Of a DNA stretch of 64,000 nucleotides, positions 25,792-35,044 are shown one piece after another (the first letter of the stretch is position 1; each line of letters opens with the position of its first letter). This stretch comes from Limnohabitans sp. B9-3 (lineage in GTDB: Bacteria; Pseudomonadota; Gammaproteobacteria; Burkholderiales; Burkholderiaceae_C): assembly GCF_002778325.1 (NCBI RefSeq), contig NZ_NESI01000004.1:239643-303642 (forward strand). Reading direction: 5' to 3'. The position numbers were made by a program, and so were the translations under genes. The notes beneath the pieces were generated by a model that searched no databases, was not told the origin of the DNA, and saw nothing but the letters and a program-made list of their open reading frames with translations.

Positions 25792-27528
25792 TTAAAACGA
25801 AACCAAGGCGTTGAGCCAAACGCGGTGGGTTTTGAGGGTGCCGTCGCTGTCCAGGCCTGCCGCATTGGCCGCTGGGTTGGTGCCCATGCGCTTGGCGACG
25901 GTGCCTTTGAGGTCGATGCCGCTGGGGCCTTGCCATGCCAGCGACAAGCCATAACCTTGCAGGTTGTAGTTGCCCACGGCGGGTGCCGCGCTGACGGGGT
26001 TGCGGTTGAGCTTGACCCAGCCGTAGTCATGAAAGCCGGTGAGCGTCAAACGGTCGCCTAAGCGCTGGCGCAGCTCGGTGGTGAGGGTGCGCCCTTCACT
26101 GCCACCTGCTTCGTTTGAGGGGTAGGCACGCACGCCACCTGCGCCACCGAGGTAGAGCTTTTCAGAGGGGTCTAGGTTTTTGCTGGCGGCTTGCCAACTG
26201 GCGGCCATGAACACACTCAGGTCGGTGTTGATGGCTTGTTGGCGACTGAGGTTGAGGTTGAGCTTGCTGTAGCGGCCTGTCAAAAGCGCATTGTTTTGGC
26301 TGGGCACGGGCTCGGCGTTGTCGGGGTGCAAGCTGCCTTGCAACACGTTGACGCTGGCCGCGTTGGCGCCGCCGCCGCCCCACGTATCAAACTGGGTGCC
26401 GCTGAGGCCCAGGTTGACCACGTGAATGCGGTAGCGCGAGGTGGGCGCGGCCAGTGCAGTGTTGCTGAAGCGCTTAACGTCAGCGCTGCCCGTGAGGCTG
26501 AGGTTTTGCACTTGGCTGCGCACCACGGGAAAGCTGGCGTCGAGACCGGCGTTATCGGCTTGACCTTGAAGACCCATGTAGGCGTTGGTGCCCACCACGT
26601 TGTAGTTCAGATGCGAGGCATGAACGCCTGCACGCGCCCCGTCGTAGCCCACAGGCAGGCTGTAGGCCAAGCGCTGGTAGTCGCTGCCTTGGGTTTTGAG
26701 CAGGTTGAGGGTGAACAAGTCGCCCAAGCCCAGAGGGCTGTTGAGGGCGAAGTTGGCACTTAAGCGCTCTTGGCCTGTGGAGAGCGAACCGCTGTTGTCG
26801 CTCGCCGCGCTGCCGGTGAGCCAAGGCTCGTTGGTGACGGTGAGGCCCACGTCGGTTTCGCCGTGCTCTTGGCCTTGCACCAAATTGCCCGCCACACTCA
26901 CGCCGGGCAAGTCGTCGAGCAGCAGCAAGGCACGGTCAAGGTTGACAGCGCTGAGGGGCTGGCCTTTGGCTTGTTGGGTGTTGATGAGGCCGATCAAACG
27001 CGACGCATCCACACGAGGCGGCTCGGCACCGATGACGCTGGCTTGGCCAAACACCGCTTCGATGATGTGCACGGTGACCACGCCGTTGCTGATGTCTTGC
27101 TTAGGCAAAAAGGCACGCACGATCCAGCCCGCTTCGCGGTAGGTGTTGGCCACGGCGTCAGCCGCTTGCTGCAATTGGGCAAAGCCCAAAGGGCGAGCCA
27201 AATAAGGCGCGACCGCTTCGCTCAGCTGCGCAGCACTGAGCAAAGTGTTGCCATCAAACTGAAATGAATTGACCGTGACGATGGCCTCGCCCAACTTGAG
27301 CATGGGTGCGGGGGGCGCTTCGCGGCGCTGGCGCATGGCGGGCGGCGTCTGGCGCTGCAGCTCTTGCTCGGTTTGCCGCAAGATAGAACCGGCGTTGGGT
27401 GGGGTTTGTGCCTGCGCCGTAGAAACCCCCGCAGCGCAAACCAACGCTGCGGCACTGAGCCAACGCAACACGGGTGGTAAGAGCGATAAGGGCGTAAAAA
27501 GACAAGGTTGAAGTAAACGGTTTGACAT
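25792..27528 (-). CDS. ShlB/FhaC/HecB-type outer-membrane transporter (TpsB)
   Basis: Outer-membrane transporter, about 578 residues, that secretes the TpsA partner. After a Sec signal peptide (cleavage near STAQAQ) come a short helix, two POTRA domains (ITVNSFQFDGNTLLSAAQ; VTVHIIEAVFGQASVIG) and a 16-strand barrel. The conserved family motif GLGDLFTL lies in the barrel, with VRAYPSNEAGGSEGRT (the VRGY-like loop motif of Omp85 proteins) and the C-terminal VWLNALVSF ending in phenylalanine. The ATG at 27528 is preferred; an in-frame TTG at 27540 overlaps the stop of the upstream regulator. TpsA follows after 15 bases. Confidence 0.92.
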   Translation of the reverse strand: MSNRLLQPCLFTPLSLLPPVLRWLSAAALVCAAGVSTAQAQTPPNAGSILRQTEQELQRQTPPAMRQRREAPPAPMLKLGEAIVTVNSFQFDGNTLLSAAQLSEAVAPYLARPLGFAQLQQAADAVANTYREAGWIVRAFLPKQDISNGVVTVHIIEAVFGQASVIGAEPPRVDASRLIGLINTQQAKGQPLSAVNLDRALLLLDDLPGVSVAGNLVQGQEHGETDVGLTVTNEPWLTGSAASDNSGSLSTGQERLSANFALNSPLGLGDLFTLNLLKTQGSDYQRLAYSLPVGYDGARAGVHASHLNYNVVGTNAYMGLQGQADNAGLDASFPVVRSQVQNLSLTGSADVKRFSNTALAAPTSRYRIHVVNLGLSGTQFDTWGGGGANAASVNVLQGSLHPDNAEPVPSQNNALLTGRYSKLNLNLSRQQAINTDLSVFMAASWQAASKNLDPSEKLYLGGAGGVRAYPSNEAGGSEGRTLTTELRQRLGDRLTLTGFHDYGWVKLNRNPVSAAPAVGNYNLQGYGLSLAWQGPSGIDLKGTVAKRMGTNPAANAAGLDSDGTLKTHRVWLNALVSF

Positions 27529-27536
27529 GCGCAGCC

Positions 27537-27833
27537 TCAAGACTTGACGATTTCGATGGGTTCAAAAAACTGATAACCCACGTTGCGAATGGCTTCGATG
27601 ACGGCACCGTGTGCCCCTGTGGTGTAGATTTTTTTGCGCAAGCGAACGATGCGTACCTGCAGACTGGACTTGGTCACTGTGTTGAGTTCAAGGCCAAAGA
27701 TGTTCGCCAAGCGGTCTGCCGCCAATCGACCTTCGGGTGCCTCCGCAAAGGCGCGCATGAGCATGGCTTCTGACAGGGTCAGGCGCACGGTGCTGGACGG
27801 TCCGGCAAGTTCTAGTTTGTGGAGGGTGAACAC
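27537..27833 (-). CDS. Stand-alone winged-helix DNA-binding protein (OmpR-type output domain without receiver)
   Basis: 98-residue protein consisting only of an OmpR/PhoB-like trans_reg_C winged helix: LSEAMLMRAFAEAPEGRL, recognition helix region SSLQVRIVRLRKKI and wing IEAIRNVGYQFFEP. There is no phosphoacceptor domain. The same segment in the response regulator at 29867–30571 reads SSLEVRIVRLRKKM and SNVRNVGYQL, so the two are paralogues. It is the first gene of the tpsB–tpsA operon and its stop nearly touches the tpsB start. It probably regulates the operon, perhaps by pairing or competing with the response regulator. That is inference. Confidence 0.82.
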   Translation of the reverse strand: MFTLHKLELAGPSSTVRLTLSEAMLMRAFAEAPEGRLAADRLANIFGLELNTVTKSSLQVRIVRLRKKIYTTGAHGAVIEAIRNVGYQFFEPIEIVKS

Positions 27834-28001
27834 GGGGAAAGATGACGCTGAAAGTGGCGTTGAGAGTTCTGCTTAGCTTGAATTAAATAAAACAAAATGT
27901 CAGGAAACCTACAAATTCCTTCAAATTATCAAAATCGTCAAATCAGCGAATTGATGTGTTTCTAGCTTTAGGGCGCTAGGCCGCTCGTCTACATTTCTTC
28001 C

Positions 28002-29882
28002 ATGCGTTCACTTTTTGCCTGTTGCTTGCTGGTTTGTGCCGTCTTGGCGTCCACCCTCGCCTGCGCTGGCGATGCAGTTTTGGCCAAGGCTTACTTCGAA
28101 GATGTGTCCGCCCAAATGCGCCTAGAGGATGTGCAAAGCCAGCCGCTGACGCCATTCACAGGGGCTTTGAGCAAAGGCTACAAAGCTTCCGCGTTTTGGG
28201 TGAAATTGGTAGTTCAAGGGCACGACGATGCGGGACACGCCTCTGACCCAACACGTTATGTGGTGCGGGTACAACCCAGTTTTTTAGACGAAATAGCGCT
28301 GTATGACCCGAATGTTCGTGGCACTGTGCCGCAATGGGCGGGCGACTTGCACCCGGTTGAGGCAGGTGGCTATCAATCCCTGAACCACAACTTTTTGATC
28401 ACGCTGACACCCCAAGCGCGCACGATTTGGATCAGGCTGAAAACAAACAGCACCAGCAATTTGGCGGTGGAAGTGCTGCCGCTGGACGAGGCCATGAACC
28501 GCGATCGGCAGCAAGACACGGTAATTGGCTTCTTTGTGTCTGCTTTGTTTATCTTTTTGGTGTGGGCGCTGGTGTATGGCTTCAGCGTGCAAGACCCGCT
28601 GGCCAAGGTGCTGATCATCAGCCAAGGCATCACGTTGGTGCATGCGTTGACGCTGTGGGGCTATGCGCGGTTGTGGTTCGCAGACCAGGCCTCACCTGCG
28701 GCTTTAGACACGGCCACCAGTTTGCTGGTGCTGCTGAGCGGAAGTTCCTTTTTATGGTTTCACTTGCGGTTTATTTTGGAGTTCTCGCCACCGCGCAGCA
28801 TGGTGCGGGTGTTGAAGGTGTTGTTGGCGCTTCTGCCCGTTGAGTTGGTGTTGTTTGCTTTGGGTGAGGTCAGGCACGCGCTGCAACTCAACATGATCAT
28901 GGGGCTTTTGGCACCACCGTCGATGGTGATCACAGCCTTGATGTGCCGCGCTTGGCATCCGCAGCAGCAAGGCGAACAAAGGCCTGTTTTTTCCAAACTC
29001 ATGTTGGTGGGCTTTTATGGCGTGATGAACGTCATGGCTTTGGCACTGACGCTGCAAGCTCTGGGCGTGACCGAGAACAGCAGCGCCATTGCAACGGGCC
29101 CTCTTTTTGGCTTGTTCAGCGGTTTGGTGCTGATTACCACGCTTCAACTGCGCTCGCGACGCCTACAAAAGGTCAGTGCCGACCTGCAAATGAAATGGCA
29201 ATTGGCCGAACAAAATGCGTCCCACGAAAAACGCCAGCGCGAAGAGCAAAGCCGTTTCATGGGCATGTTGACCCATGAACTCAAAACTCCGCTGGGTGTG
29301 CTGCTGATGGCGATCAACGCCACGGCGCCCTCGCAGGCCATGCGGGCACGGGCCAAGCGCGCGATCACGGACATGAACGGGGTGGTGGAACGTTGTGCCT
29401 TGGTAGACAAACTGGAAGAAGGCAGTTTGAGCCAAGACCAAGAGCGCTTCGATTTTTATGCAGAGGTAGCGCAGGTGATGCACGGCCTCGAATCGGATGC
29501 CCTTTTGTTGGCAGCATGTGATGGCCCTATTGTGGTTTTTGCAGACCGGCAATTGGTGCATGTGGTGCTGAAAAACTTGATGGAAAACGCGTTGAAGTAT
29601 GCAGCGCCAAACAGCACGGTGCAGATGCAAGTTGACACCCTGCGCTTGGAGCAAGGCACAGCGATGGCACGTTTTTCGATTGCCAACACGCCCGGCGATT
29701 CAGGCTGGCCCGACACCGAGAAGCTGTTCAGCAAGTACTACCGAAGTGCTGGTGCGCACCGCACGACAGGTTCAGGCTTGGGCTTGCATTTGTCCAAACA
29801 TGTGGCGGTTTATTTAGGTGGTCGCTTGCGCTATACACCCGACACACAACTCGTGAGGTTTGAATTTTGTCTGCCCGTTTGA
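28002..29882 (+). CDS. Hybrid-free sensor histidine kinase with 7TMR-DISM sensor
   Basis: Inner-membrane kinase of 626 residues. A Sec signal precedes a periplasmic 7TMR-DISMED2-like beta domain (about 30–170, with SAFWVKLVVQ and TIWIRLKTNSTSN). Seven membrane helices follow (about 180–390), then a coiled coil. The HisKA motif MLTHELKTPLG carries the phosphorylated His425, and the HATPase domain has the N box LMENALKYA and G box GSGLGLHLSKHVAVYLGG. It is divergent from the wHTH–tpsB–tpsA operon (168-base gap) and overlaps the response regulator by 16 bases, so it forms a cognate pair with it. The DISM domain often senses carbohydrates or other small ligands. Confidence 0.9.
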   Translation: MRSLFACCLLVCAVLASTLACAGDAVLAKAYFEDVSAQMRLEDVQSQPLTPFTGALSKGYKASAFWVKLVVQGHDDAGHASDPTRYVVRVQPSFLDEIALYDPNVRGTVPQWAGDLHPVEAGGYQSLNHNFLITLTPQARTIWIRLKTNSTSNLAVEVLPLDEAMNRDRQQDTVIGFFVSALFIFLVWALVYGFSVQDPLAKVLIISQGITLVHALTLWGYARLWFADQASPAALDTATSLLVLLSGSSFLWFHLRFILEFSPPRSMVRVLKVLLALLPVELVLFALGEVRHALQLNMIMGLLAPPSMVITALMCRAWHPQQQGEQRPVFSKLMLVGFYGVMNVMALALTLQALGVTENSSAIATGPLFGLFSGLVLITTLQLRSRRLQKVSADLQMKWQLAEQNASHEKRQREEQSRFMGMLTHELKTPLGVLLMAINATAPSQAMRARAKRAITDMNGVVERCALVDKLEEGSLSQDQERFDFYAEVAQVMHGLESDALLLAACDGPIVVFADRQLVHVVLKNLMENALKYAAPNSTVQMQVDTLRLEQGTAMARFSIANTPGDSGWPDTEKLFSKYYRSAGAHRTTGSGLGLHLSKHVAVYLGGRLRYTPDTQLVRFEFCLPV

Positions 29883-30571
29883 ACATCATCGTCGTCGAAG
29901 ACCACGACGATTTGCGCGACTCGCTGGTGGAGTTGCTGCAAGACAAAGGCCATCACACCATCGGCCTGAGTTGCGCCGAAGACATGGATGACAAAGTCGG
30001 TAAAGTGTCGATTGATCTGCTGATCGTCGACTTGAATTTACCCGGCGAAGACGGCTACAGCTTGACACGACGGTTCAGAGCGGCACAGCCCAAGGCCGGC
30101 ATCATCATGGTGACGGCTCGCCACAAACTGGCCGACAAGGTGCAGGGGTACGAGAGCGGCGCAGATATTTATTTGCCCAAACCGGTGGACCCCGAAGAAC
30201 TGCTGGCCGCCGTCAACGCCGTGGCGCGCAAACTGCCGTCTCAACAAGGCCAGACCGTCGATGAGGCACAGACTTCGCTCACGCTGCATGCACTGGGCAT
30301 GAAGTTGGAAGGGCCGCTGGGGGTTGAAAAACTCAATGACAACGAAGTGGTCATCGTCTCGGCACTGGCGCGAGCACCGGGGCAGCGCCTCGAAGCTTGG
30401 CAGCTTCTTCAAACCTTGGGGCAAAGCATGGACGACGCCAGCAAGTCAAGCCTAGAGGTGCGCATCGTGCGGCTGCGCAAAAAGATGGTGCAAGTGGGCG
30501 CAGAAAAAGGCTGTATCAGCAATGTGCGCAACGTGGGGTACCAGCTCTGCACCCCCGTTGCGGTTTATTAA
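29867..30571 (+). CDS. OmpR-family response regulator
   Basis: 234 residues: receiver domain (IIVVEDHDDLRD acidic pair; phosphoacceptor Asp55 in LLIVDLNLPGEDGY; Lys in YLPKPVDPEEL) and winged-helix output domain (SSLEVRIVRLRKKM). The only plausible start is the TTG at 29867 inside the kinase gene, giving 16 bases of overlap and tight coupling. The output domain is a paralogue of the stand-alone protein at 27537–27833. The likely target is the divergent tpsB–tpsA operon, inferred from position. Confidence 0.92.
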   Translation: MSARLNIIVVEDHDDLRDSLVELLQDKGHHTIGLSCAEDMDDKVGKVSIDLLIVDLNLPGEDGYSLTRRFRAAQPKAGIIMVTARHKLADKVQGYESGADIYLPKPVDPEELLAAVNAVARKLPSQQGQTVDEAQTSLTLHALGMKLEGPLGVEKLNDNEVVIVSALARAPGQRLEAWQLLQTLGQSMDDASKSSLEVRIVRLRKKMVQVGAEKGCISNVRNVGYQLCTPVAVY

Positions 30572-30648
30572 GCTTAGTTTTTAAAATTGCTCGTCTGTGT
30601 CCAAAGGCACAGACAACCCCTGTGAGTGACACCAAACTGGTGAACACC

Positions 30649-31155
30649 ATGTACAAATCACGCACAGACCATATCTTGGTCACCCATGAGGAGCTGGCTG
30701 CCCTGAACGGCACGGACGGCAACGCGGTGCCATGTGGCGATCAAGGCTTTAAATACCGCTTGCTTTTTTTGTTGACCGTGGTGGTCGTGCAAACCTTGAG
30801 GTTGCTGTTTTACCCACATGCGGCTGTCACCCAGTTTCAAGCCGGCGTAATGGATGAAGCGTCGCTGCACCACTACATGACAATCAGAGCGTTTTTTGTA
30901 ATGGCGATCAGTGCGATTTACCTGTTCAGCTATTTGAAAGATTGGTATTTCGAAAAAGTGTCGATTCTGTATGTGGGCATTGCCATCACAGCTTTGGTGA
31001 TGGATTACTTCAATGCCTACATTTATCTCAGTGATCAGCCTGCGCCAACGACAGCAGCGTTGATTGCGGTGCGATTCTTGGCGATTTACTGCTTGGTCAT
31101 GAATGCACTACGCGCACGCGAGGCGCCGGACATGCCGAGGTCCCTGTGGTCGTGA
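30649..31155 (+). CDS. Hypothetical four-helix membrane protein
   Basis: 168 residues starting MYKSRTDHILVTHEELAALN, with a short cytoplasmic N-terminus and about four hydrophobic helices (LLFLLTVVVVQTLRLLF, FFVMAISAIYLFSY, ILYVGIAITALVMDYF, ALIAVRFLAIYCLVM). No domain is recognised. The ATG at 30649 is chosen because the longer reading would run inside the response regulator gene in another frame. It lies 77 bases after the regulator on the same strand and may belong to that transcript. Function unknown. Confidence 0.6.
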   Translation: MYKSRTDHILVTHEELAALNGTDGNAVPCGDQGFKYRLLFLLTVVVVQTLRLLFYPHAAVTQFQAGVMDEASLHHYMTIRAFFVMAISAIYLFSYLKDWYFEKVSILYVGIAITALVMDYFNAYIYLSDQPAPTTAALIAVRFLAIYCLVMNALRAREAPDMPRSLWS

Positions 31156-31177
31156 AGAAATACACCACCAACAACGC

Positions 31178-31663
31178 TTAGCGAAGATGCAACCTTTCTG
31201 AGATTTTTTTGGCCAATAAGGGCCTCAGATTGGCATGCACAAACTTGCCGAAATAACTGTATTTAACGCCTTGTCGCAAATGAATGATTTCATTCATGTG
31301 GCGCAAGGTGTCGACCCGAGTCAGCGAACGCACCAGCTGGGTCTGGGTTATTTTGAATCCAATTTTGCTTTCAATTTTTATACTATTTCCATCGACTATT
31401 AATTTTTCATAATCATTGGCATGAATGGCGTTGTAAAAATAGGCAATCACCAATACTGCAATTTCTACAAAAGAAAAGGGAAGGACAAATGATGCACCGA
31501 CCCAATAAAACCCTAAGCCAATCAATAAAGAAATAATACCCAGCGCCATAAAAACAAATGCCAAGTGCGATGGAGCAATTGAAATATTACGCTTCAGGTG
31601 CCAAACCCAGCAACCGCCATCATGCCGGCCGAGAATACTTTCAGAGGTAGGGAGATGGCTCAT
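31178..31663 (-). CDS. DUF2244 family membrane protein
   Basis: 161-residue protein with two adjacent membrane helices (FVFMALGIISLLIGLGFYWV and a second at PFSFVEIAVLVIAYFYNA) and a C-terminal cytoplasmic beta domain, matching the DUF2244 layout. The start at MSHLPTSES is chosen because the preceding 18 in-frame residues lack a ribosome site. In many Burkholderiales this family is encoded beside cytochrome c oxidase genes, but here it stands alone between accessory genes. Base composition is more AT-rich than its neighbours, hinting at separate origin. Function unknown. Confidence 0.7.
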   Translation of the reverse strand: MSHLPTSESILGRHDGGCWVWHLKRNISIAPSHLAFVFMALGIISLLIGLGFYWVGASFVLPFSFVEIAVLVIAYFYNAIHANDYEKLIVDGNSIKIESKIGFKITQTQLVRSLTRVDTLRHMNEIIHLRQGVKYSYFGKFVHANLRPLLAKKISERLHLR

Positions 31664-31890
31664 AAAATTATTTTTTGATTTGACAGTACCCAAGCAGGGC
31701 ATCCTGTCGTCAAACAAAGTGCCTGATGTTGCATGGTCGATGCTAACGACTCTCGAAAAACCGTGTTTCTACACACTTATCCATGACATGGAATATACGG
31801 ATGACCTGTTTGATTTTGCAGCGTTAGACTTGCTTGGAAAAATAATGGCTATCAAATTTGACAGCTTAATTTCAAAACAAGGAGACAGTG

Positions 31891-32844
31891 ATGAGGAATC
31901 TGGTGACCACGTTTTTGACGGCTTGCATTGGCTTGTCTATTTTCCCAGCGGGGTCGCAGGAGGTGTATCCGGCACGCCCAGTCACCGTCATTGTCCCATT
32001 TCAGGCAGGGCATGGCGTTGATCTGATGGCACGCGCATTGGCCTCTGAGTTTTCAAAAATTTCTGGCCAACCCTTTGCCATCGTGAACCGCGAAGGGGCA
32101 GCAGCCACGATTGGTTTCACGGCTTTGGCTGCGGCCAGGCCCGACGGTTACACGGTGGCGATTTCACCCAATACGCCGTTAACGATTGCACCTCACATCA
32201 TCAAGAGCGTCACTTACACCTATGACGCTTTTGTCCCTGTTTGCCAAAGCTTTGAAAACGTGATGGCTTTGTTTGTTGGCAATGCATCACCTTACAAAAC
32301 ATACCAAGAGTTGGCTGCAGCGGCCAAGGCACAACCCGGTAAATTCAGTTGGGGAACAACGGGTGTTGGGTCGGTCCCCCACCTGTCCGCATCGGCTTGG
32401 CTAGCCACGGCAGGGCTAGATGCCGTCCATGTGCCCTTCAGAGGCGAACCACAGATCTTGCCCCAATTGATCAGCAACGAAATCACTTTCTCAGCGGCAT
32501 CCATTTCTGGCATGGCGGGTAAAGGTGTTCGCCCATTGGCAGTTTTTGCAGATCAGCGTCATTTTGCCTACCCCGACGTACCGACCATGGCTGAGCTCGG
32601 TCACGCCACAGGTGTTCCAGGTTTGAACGGCATGTTTGCACCACGCGGCACGCCTGAATCGGTGTTGGCCAGTTTGGAAAAAACCTGTGCCGAAGTGACC
32701 TCTTCAGAAGCCTTTCGTGCATCAGCTTTGCGTTTGAATCAGCGCGTGTCTTTCCTTGGTCGGCGAGATTTTGACAAGCGTTTACGCGCTGACTTTGATG
32801 AAAAAGCAAAACTGATCAAGCAACTGAATATCAAAGCGGAGTAA
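31891..32844 (+). CDS. Bug-family periplasmic solute-binding receptor
   Basis: 317-residue orphan TTT receptor with a Sec signal (cleavage near AGSQ) and the Bug signature YPARPVTVIVPFQAGHGVDL. The second ATG (31891) is preferred over the GTG directly before it because the GGAG at 31881 is optimally spaced. The glycine-rich GTTGVGSVPHLSAS and PDVPTMAELG motifs are typical. It is followed after 6 bases by an alpha/beta hydrolase, so receptor and enzyme form an operon. Ligand unknown. Confidence 0.9.
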   Translation: MRNLVTTFLTACIGLSIFPAGSQEVYPARPVTVIVPFQAGHGVDLMARALASEFSKISGQPFAIVNREGAAATIGFTALAAARPDGYTVAISPNTPLTIAPHIIKSVTYTYDAFVPVCQSFENVMALFVGNASPYKTYQELAAAAKAQPGKFSWGTTGVGSVPHLSASAWLATAGLDAVHVPFRGEPQILPQLISNEITFSAASISGMAGKGVRPLAVFADQRHFAYPDVPTMAELGHATGVPGLNGMFAPRGTPESVLASLEKTCAEVTSSEAFRASALRLNQRVSFLGRRDFDKRLRADFDEKAKLIKQLNIKAE

Positions 32845-32850
32845 TTCACG

Positions 32851-33699
32851 ATGCCTGTTATCAAAATTCGCGAAGCCAACATTCACTACCGTGTTTTTGG
32901 CGAGACCGGGCCTTGGCTTGCACTCATTACTGGCGGGCGTCGCGGCTTCAATGAATTCATTCCATTTGCAGAAAAAATTGCCGCCAAGGGCTTTCAAGTC
33001 CTGCTGCATGACCGCCGCAACACGGGCGGTTCGGATGTGATCATTGCAGGGCGCGATGGCGAAGAGGAAATTTGGGCCGATGACTTGGACGTGTTGCTAG
33101 ACAAACTTGGCGCATCCGCCGCCTTCATTGGGGGCACGTCATCGGGTGCACGGCTGACTATGCTTTACAACCAACGACACCCACAAAAAGTCAAAGGTCT
33201 GCTGCTGATGCGTGTGACTGGCGGTGATTTTGCTGCGGGTCGGTTGCCGGAAATGTATTACGGCCAATTCATCCGTGCTGCGCAACAAGGTGGCATGAAA
33301 GCGGTCTGTGACACCGAGCAATACCAGGAGCGGATACAAGCCAACCTTTCAAACCTGCCAAGACTTATGGCGATGGATCCTCAGGAATACATACGCGTCA
33401 TGGAGCACTGGCTGTCCATCTTCTTGAAGGGCCCACGCAAGCCTGTACTAGGAATCGAAGACGATGTGTTGCGCGCCATCCAAGTGCCCACCATCGTGAT
33501 ACCCGGGAACGATAAAACGCACGCCTCTGCAAATGGCATTGCTGCGGTTGCCTTGATACCGAATAGCGTTTTGTACCAACTGCCCATTGAAGATCAAGAC
33601 GTTGCTCTGCTCCCGTTCTCGGATTGGGAACCACACGAAGACACCTTGGCAATGGTGTTGACTGACTTTATGAACAAGGTCTTGAACAGCAGTCAGTGA
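32851..33699 (+). CDS. Alpha/beta-fold hydrolase
   Basis: 282-residue cytoplasmic hydrolase. The oxyanion region is LALITGGRRGFNEF, the nucleophile elbow IGGTSSGARLTM (G-x-S-x-G with the central serine), and later VIPGNDKTHAS supplies a candidate acid. A histidine for the triad could be in DWEPHEDTLA. It resembles dienelactone/carboxylesterase or C–C bond hydrolases of ring-cleavage pathways, but the substrate cannot be set. The operon with the preceding Bug receptor suggests hydrolysis of the imported compound or its product. Confidence 0.85.
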   Translation: MPVIKIREANIHYRVFGETGPWLALITGGRRGFNEFIPFAEKIAAKGFQVLLHDRRNTGGSDVIIAGRDGEEEIWADDLDVLLDKLGASAAFIGGTSSGARLTMLYNQRHPQKVKGLLLMRVTGGDFAAGRLPEMYYGQFIRAAQQGGMKAVCDTEQYQERIQANLSNLPRLMAMDPQEYIRVMEHWLSIFLKGPRKPVLGIEDDVLRAIQVPTIVIPGNDKTHASANGIAAVALIPNSVLYQLPIEDQDVALLPFSDWEPHEDTLAMVLTDFMNKVLNSSQ

Positions 33700-33730
33700 A
33701 CGGGACACGCTCTCTGTTGCAGAGGGATGG

Positions 33731-35044
33731 TCAATCAGATGCGAGCGCCTTGACCATTTCGCGTATGACGTTGTGGTTAATGGCCCTCAAGCATCGAAGC
33801 TCCCCCGCAAAAGTTGCAGCCAGTTCGGATCGTGTCTTTAGGATGGCTTGATTCTCTGCCGCAACCTCTGCGTACAAAGCATCCGTTTGCGCAACGATGC
33901 GAGAGCAGATCTGATCCAAAAGTCTTTGAGCAGTCGACTTTGAGATTTTGAGCACCGATGCTGCATCGATTAATGTTTGTCTTGTTATCTGTGCAAACTT
34001 GCTCACGCCTTCAATAGGCCAAGCCAGCGAGGTTTGATGGGGCCAAACGTTTTGATCAAACGCGATCGAGTCATAACAACCAATCGATAGCATGTCGTAA
34101 TGAGGGGCCAGTTCAACGCCTTGGCTCGACACCAAAAAACTTAAATTCTTCAAATGAGCGTCACTGTTTCCAACGAGCACGTTGAACACCAACCAACTAA
34201 ACAAACGGGTTCTTGCAATTGCTGTTGATCGGCAGCTGTTTGCGACCTTACTCAATGTGCTCATATCACCCTGGCTGTACTTGAAGCTTTTATCTAAGCC
34301 AAGCAACTGACAGGCGTCAATCACATGCAAACGCTGCCATTGGTCTATCTCCTGATGGCGATCAAATCTGTCAATGATGTAAACGGGCTCTGGTACATAT
34401 TTCCTGTGTACTTCGGGAACAACGAGGCCTACCCTTTTCGCTAGCCGCATGACAAACCATTCGTTGATGACAGAGTGCGGATAGTCATCGCTTGGATGAT
34501 TAGGCTTCAATATGTGCGTCGAAGGTGTTGCGCCGTCTGGCTCAAACAATGCGCCGTCTTGATAAACAACGGCTAATTTATGCTGAGCCCCTGCCAAAGA
34601 CATACGCTTCACGGCCCCTTGCGTCAAAGGGACCTTAGGCATTCGGTGAATCCGCATTGATAGCGCTTCATCCGTTAGCGCTGCCAATGAACGCTTCTTC
34701 GAAGGTGTTTGTGCTTCATCCAACAAAGTAACCGAACCAGCAGACTCAGCACCATAAAAAGCCAGCAGTGCAAAGGCGTCTGCCATGTCTGTACGCGCTT
34801 GGCTAGCCAATAGAACTCTCTGCCCCTCTTCGGGTAGTAAGTTGTCGAAGTACCACTGGACTGGTCGGTTTGTTCCGCCGTCCAAGATACCGCCCTGCTC
34901 TAGCAGTAAATATGGACTCAGCGCATAGCGATGTGGATTGGACAACCAAGCGCTTGTGTAACGAAAGGACCAAAGTCCGCTTTCTTCTGAGAGCTCACCA
35001 ATTGGGTCGTCGTTGATGTAAGCGATGAGCTTGCGGTTAGGCAT
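33731..35044 (-). CDS. hipA: HipA-family serine/threonine kinase toxin
   Basis: Type II toxin of 437 residues. HipA kinases phosphorylate aminoacyl-tRNA synthetases or other targets and cause growth arrest. The N-terminal HipA_N domain includes LSPYLLLEQG and WYFDNLLPEEGQR. The kinase core has the phosphate loop AGAQHKLAVVYQDG, THILKPNHPSDDYPHSVINE, the catalytic loop VGNSDAHLKNLSFL and the metal-binding PHYDMLS. All key residues appear intact and length is normal. It overlaps hipB by 8 bases. This is a complete, probably functional toxin. The DNA is more AT-rich than the flanking chromosome, consistent with transfer. Confidence 0.92.
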   Translation of the reverse strand: MPNRKLIAYINDDPIGELSEESGLWSFRYTSAWLSNPHRYALSPYLLLEQGGILDGGTNRPVQWYFDNLLPEEGQRVLLASQARTDMADAFALLAFYGAESAGSVTLLDEAQTPSKKRSLAALTDEALSMRIHRMPKVPLTQGAVKRMSLAGAQHKLAVVYQDGALFEPDGATPSTHILKPNHPSDDYPHSVINEWFVMRLAKRVGLVVPEVHRKYVPEPVYIIDRFDRHQEIDQWQRLHVIDACQLLGLDKSFKYSQGDMSTLSKVANSCRSTAIARTRLFSWLVFNVLVGNSDAHLKNLSFLVSSQGVELAPHYDMLSIGCYDSIAFDQNVWPHQTSLAWPIEGVSKFAQITRQTLIDAASVLKISKSTAQRLLDQICSRIVAQTDALYAEVAAENQAILKTRSELAATFAGELRCLRAINHNVIREMVKALASD

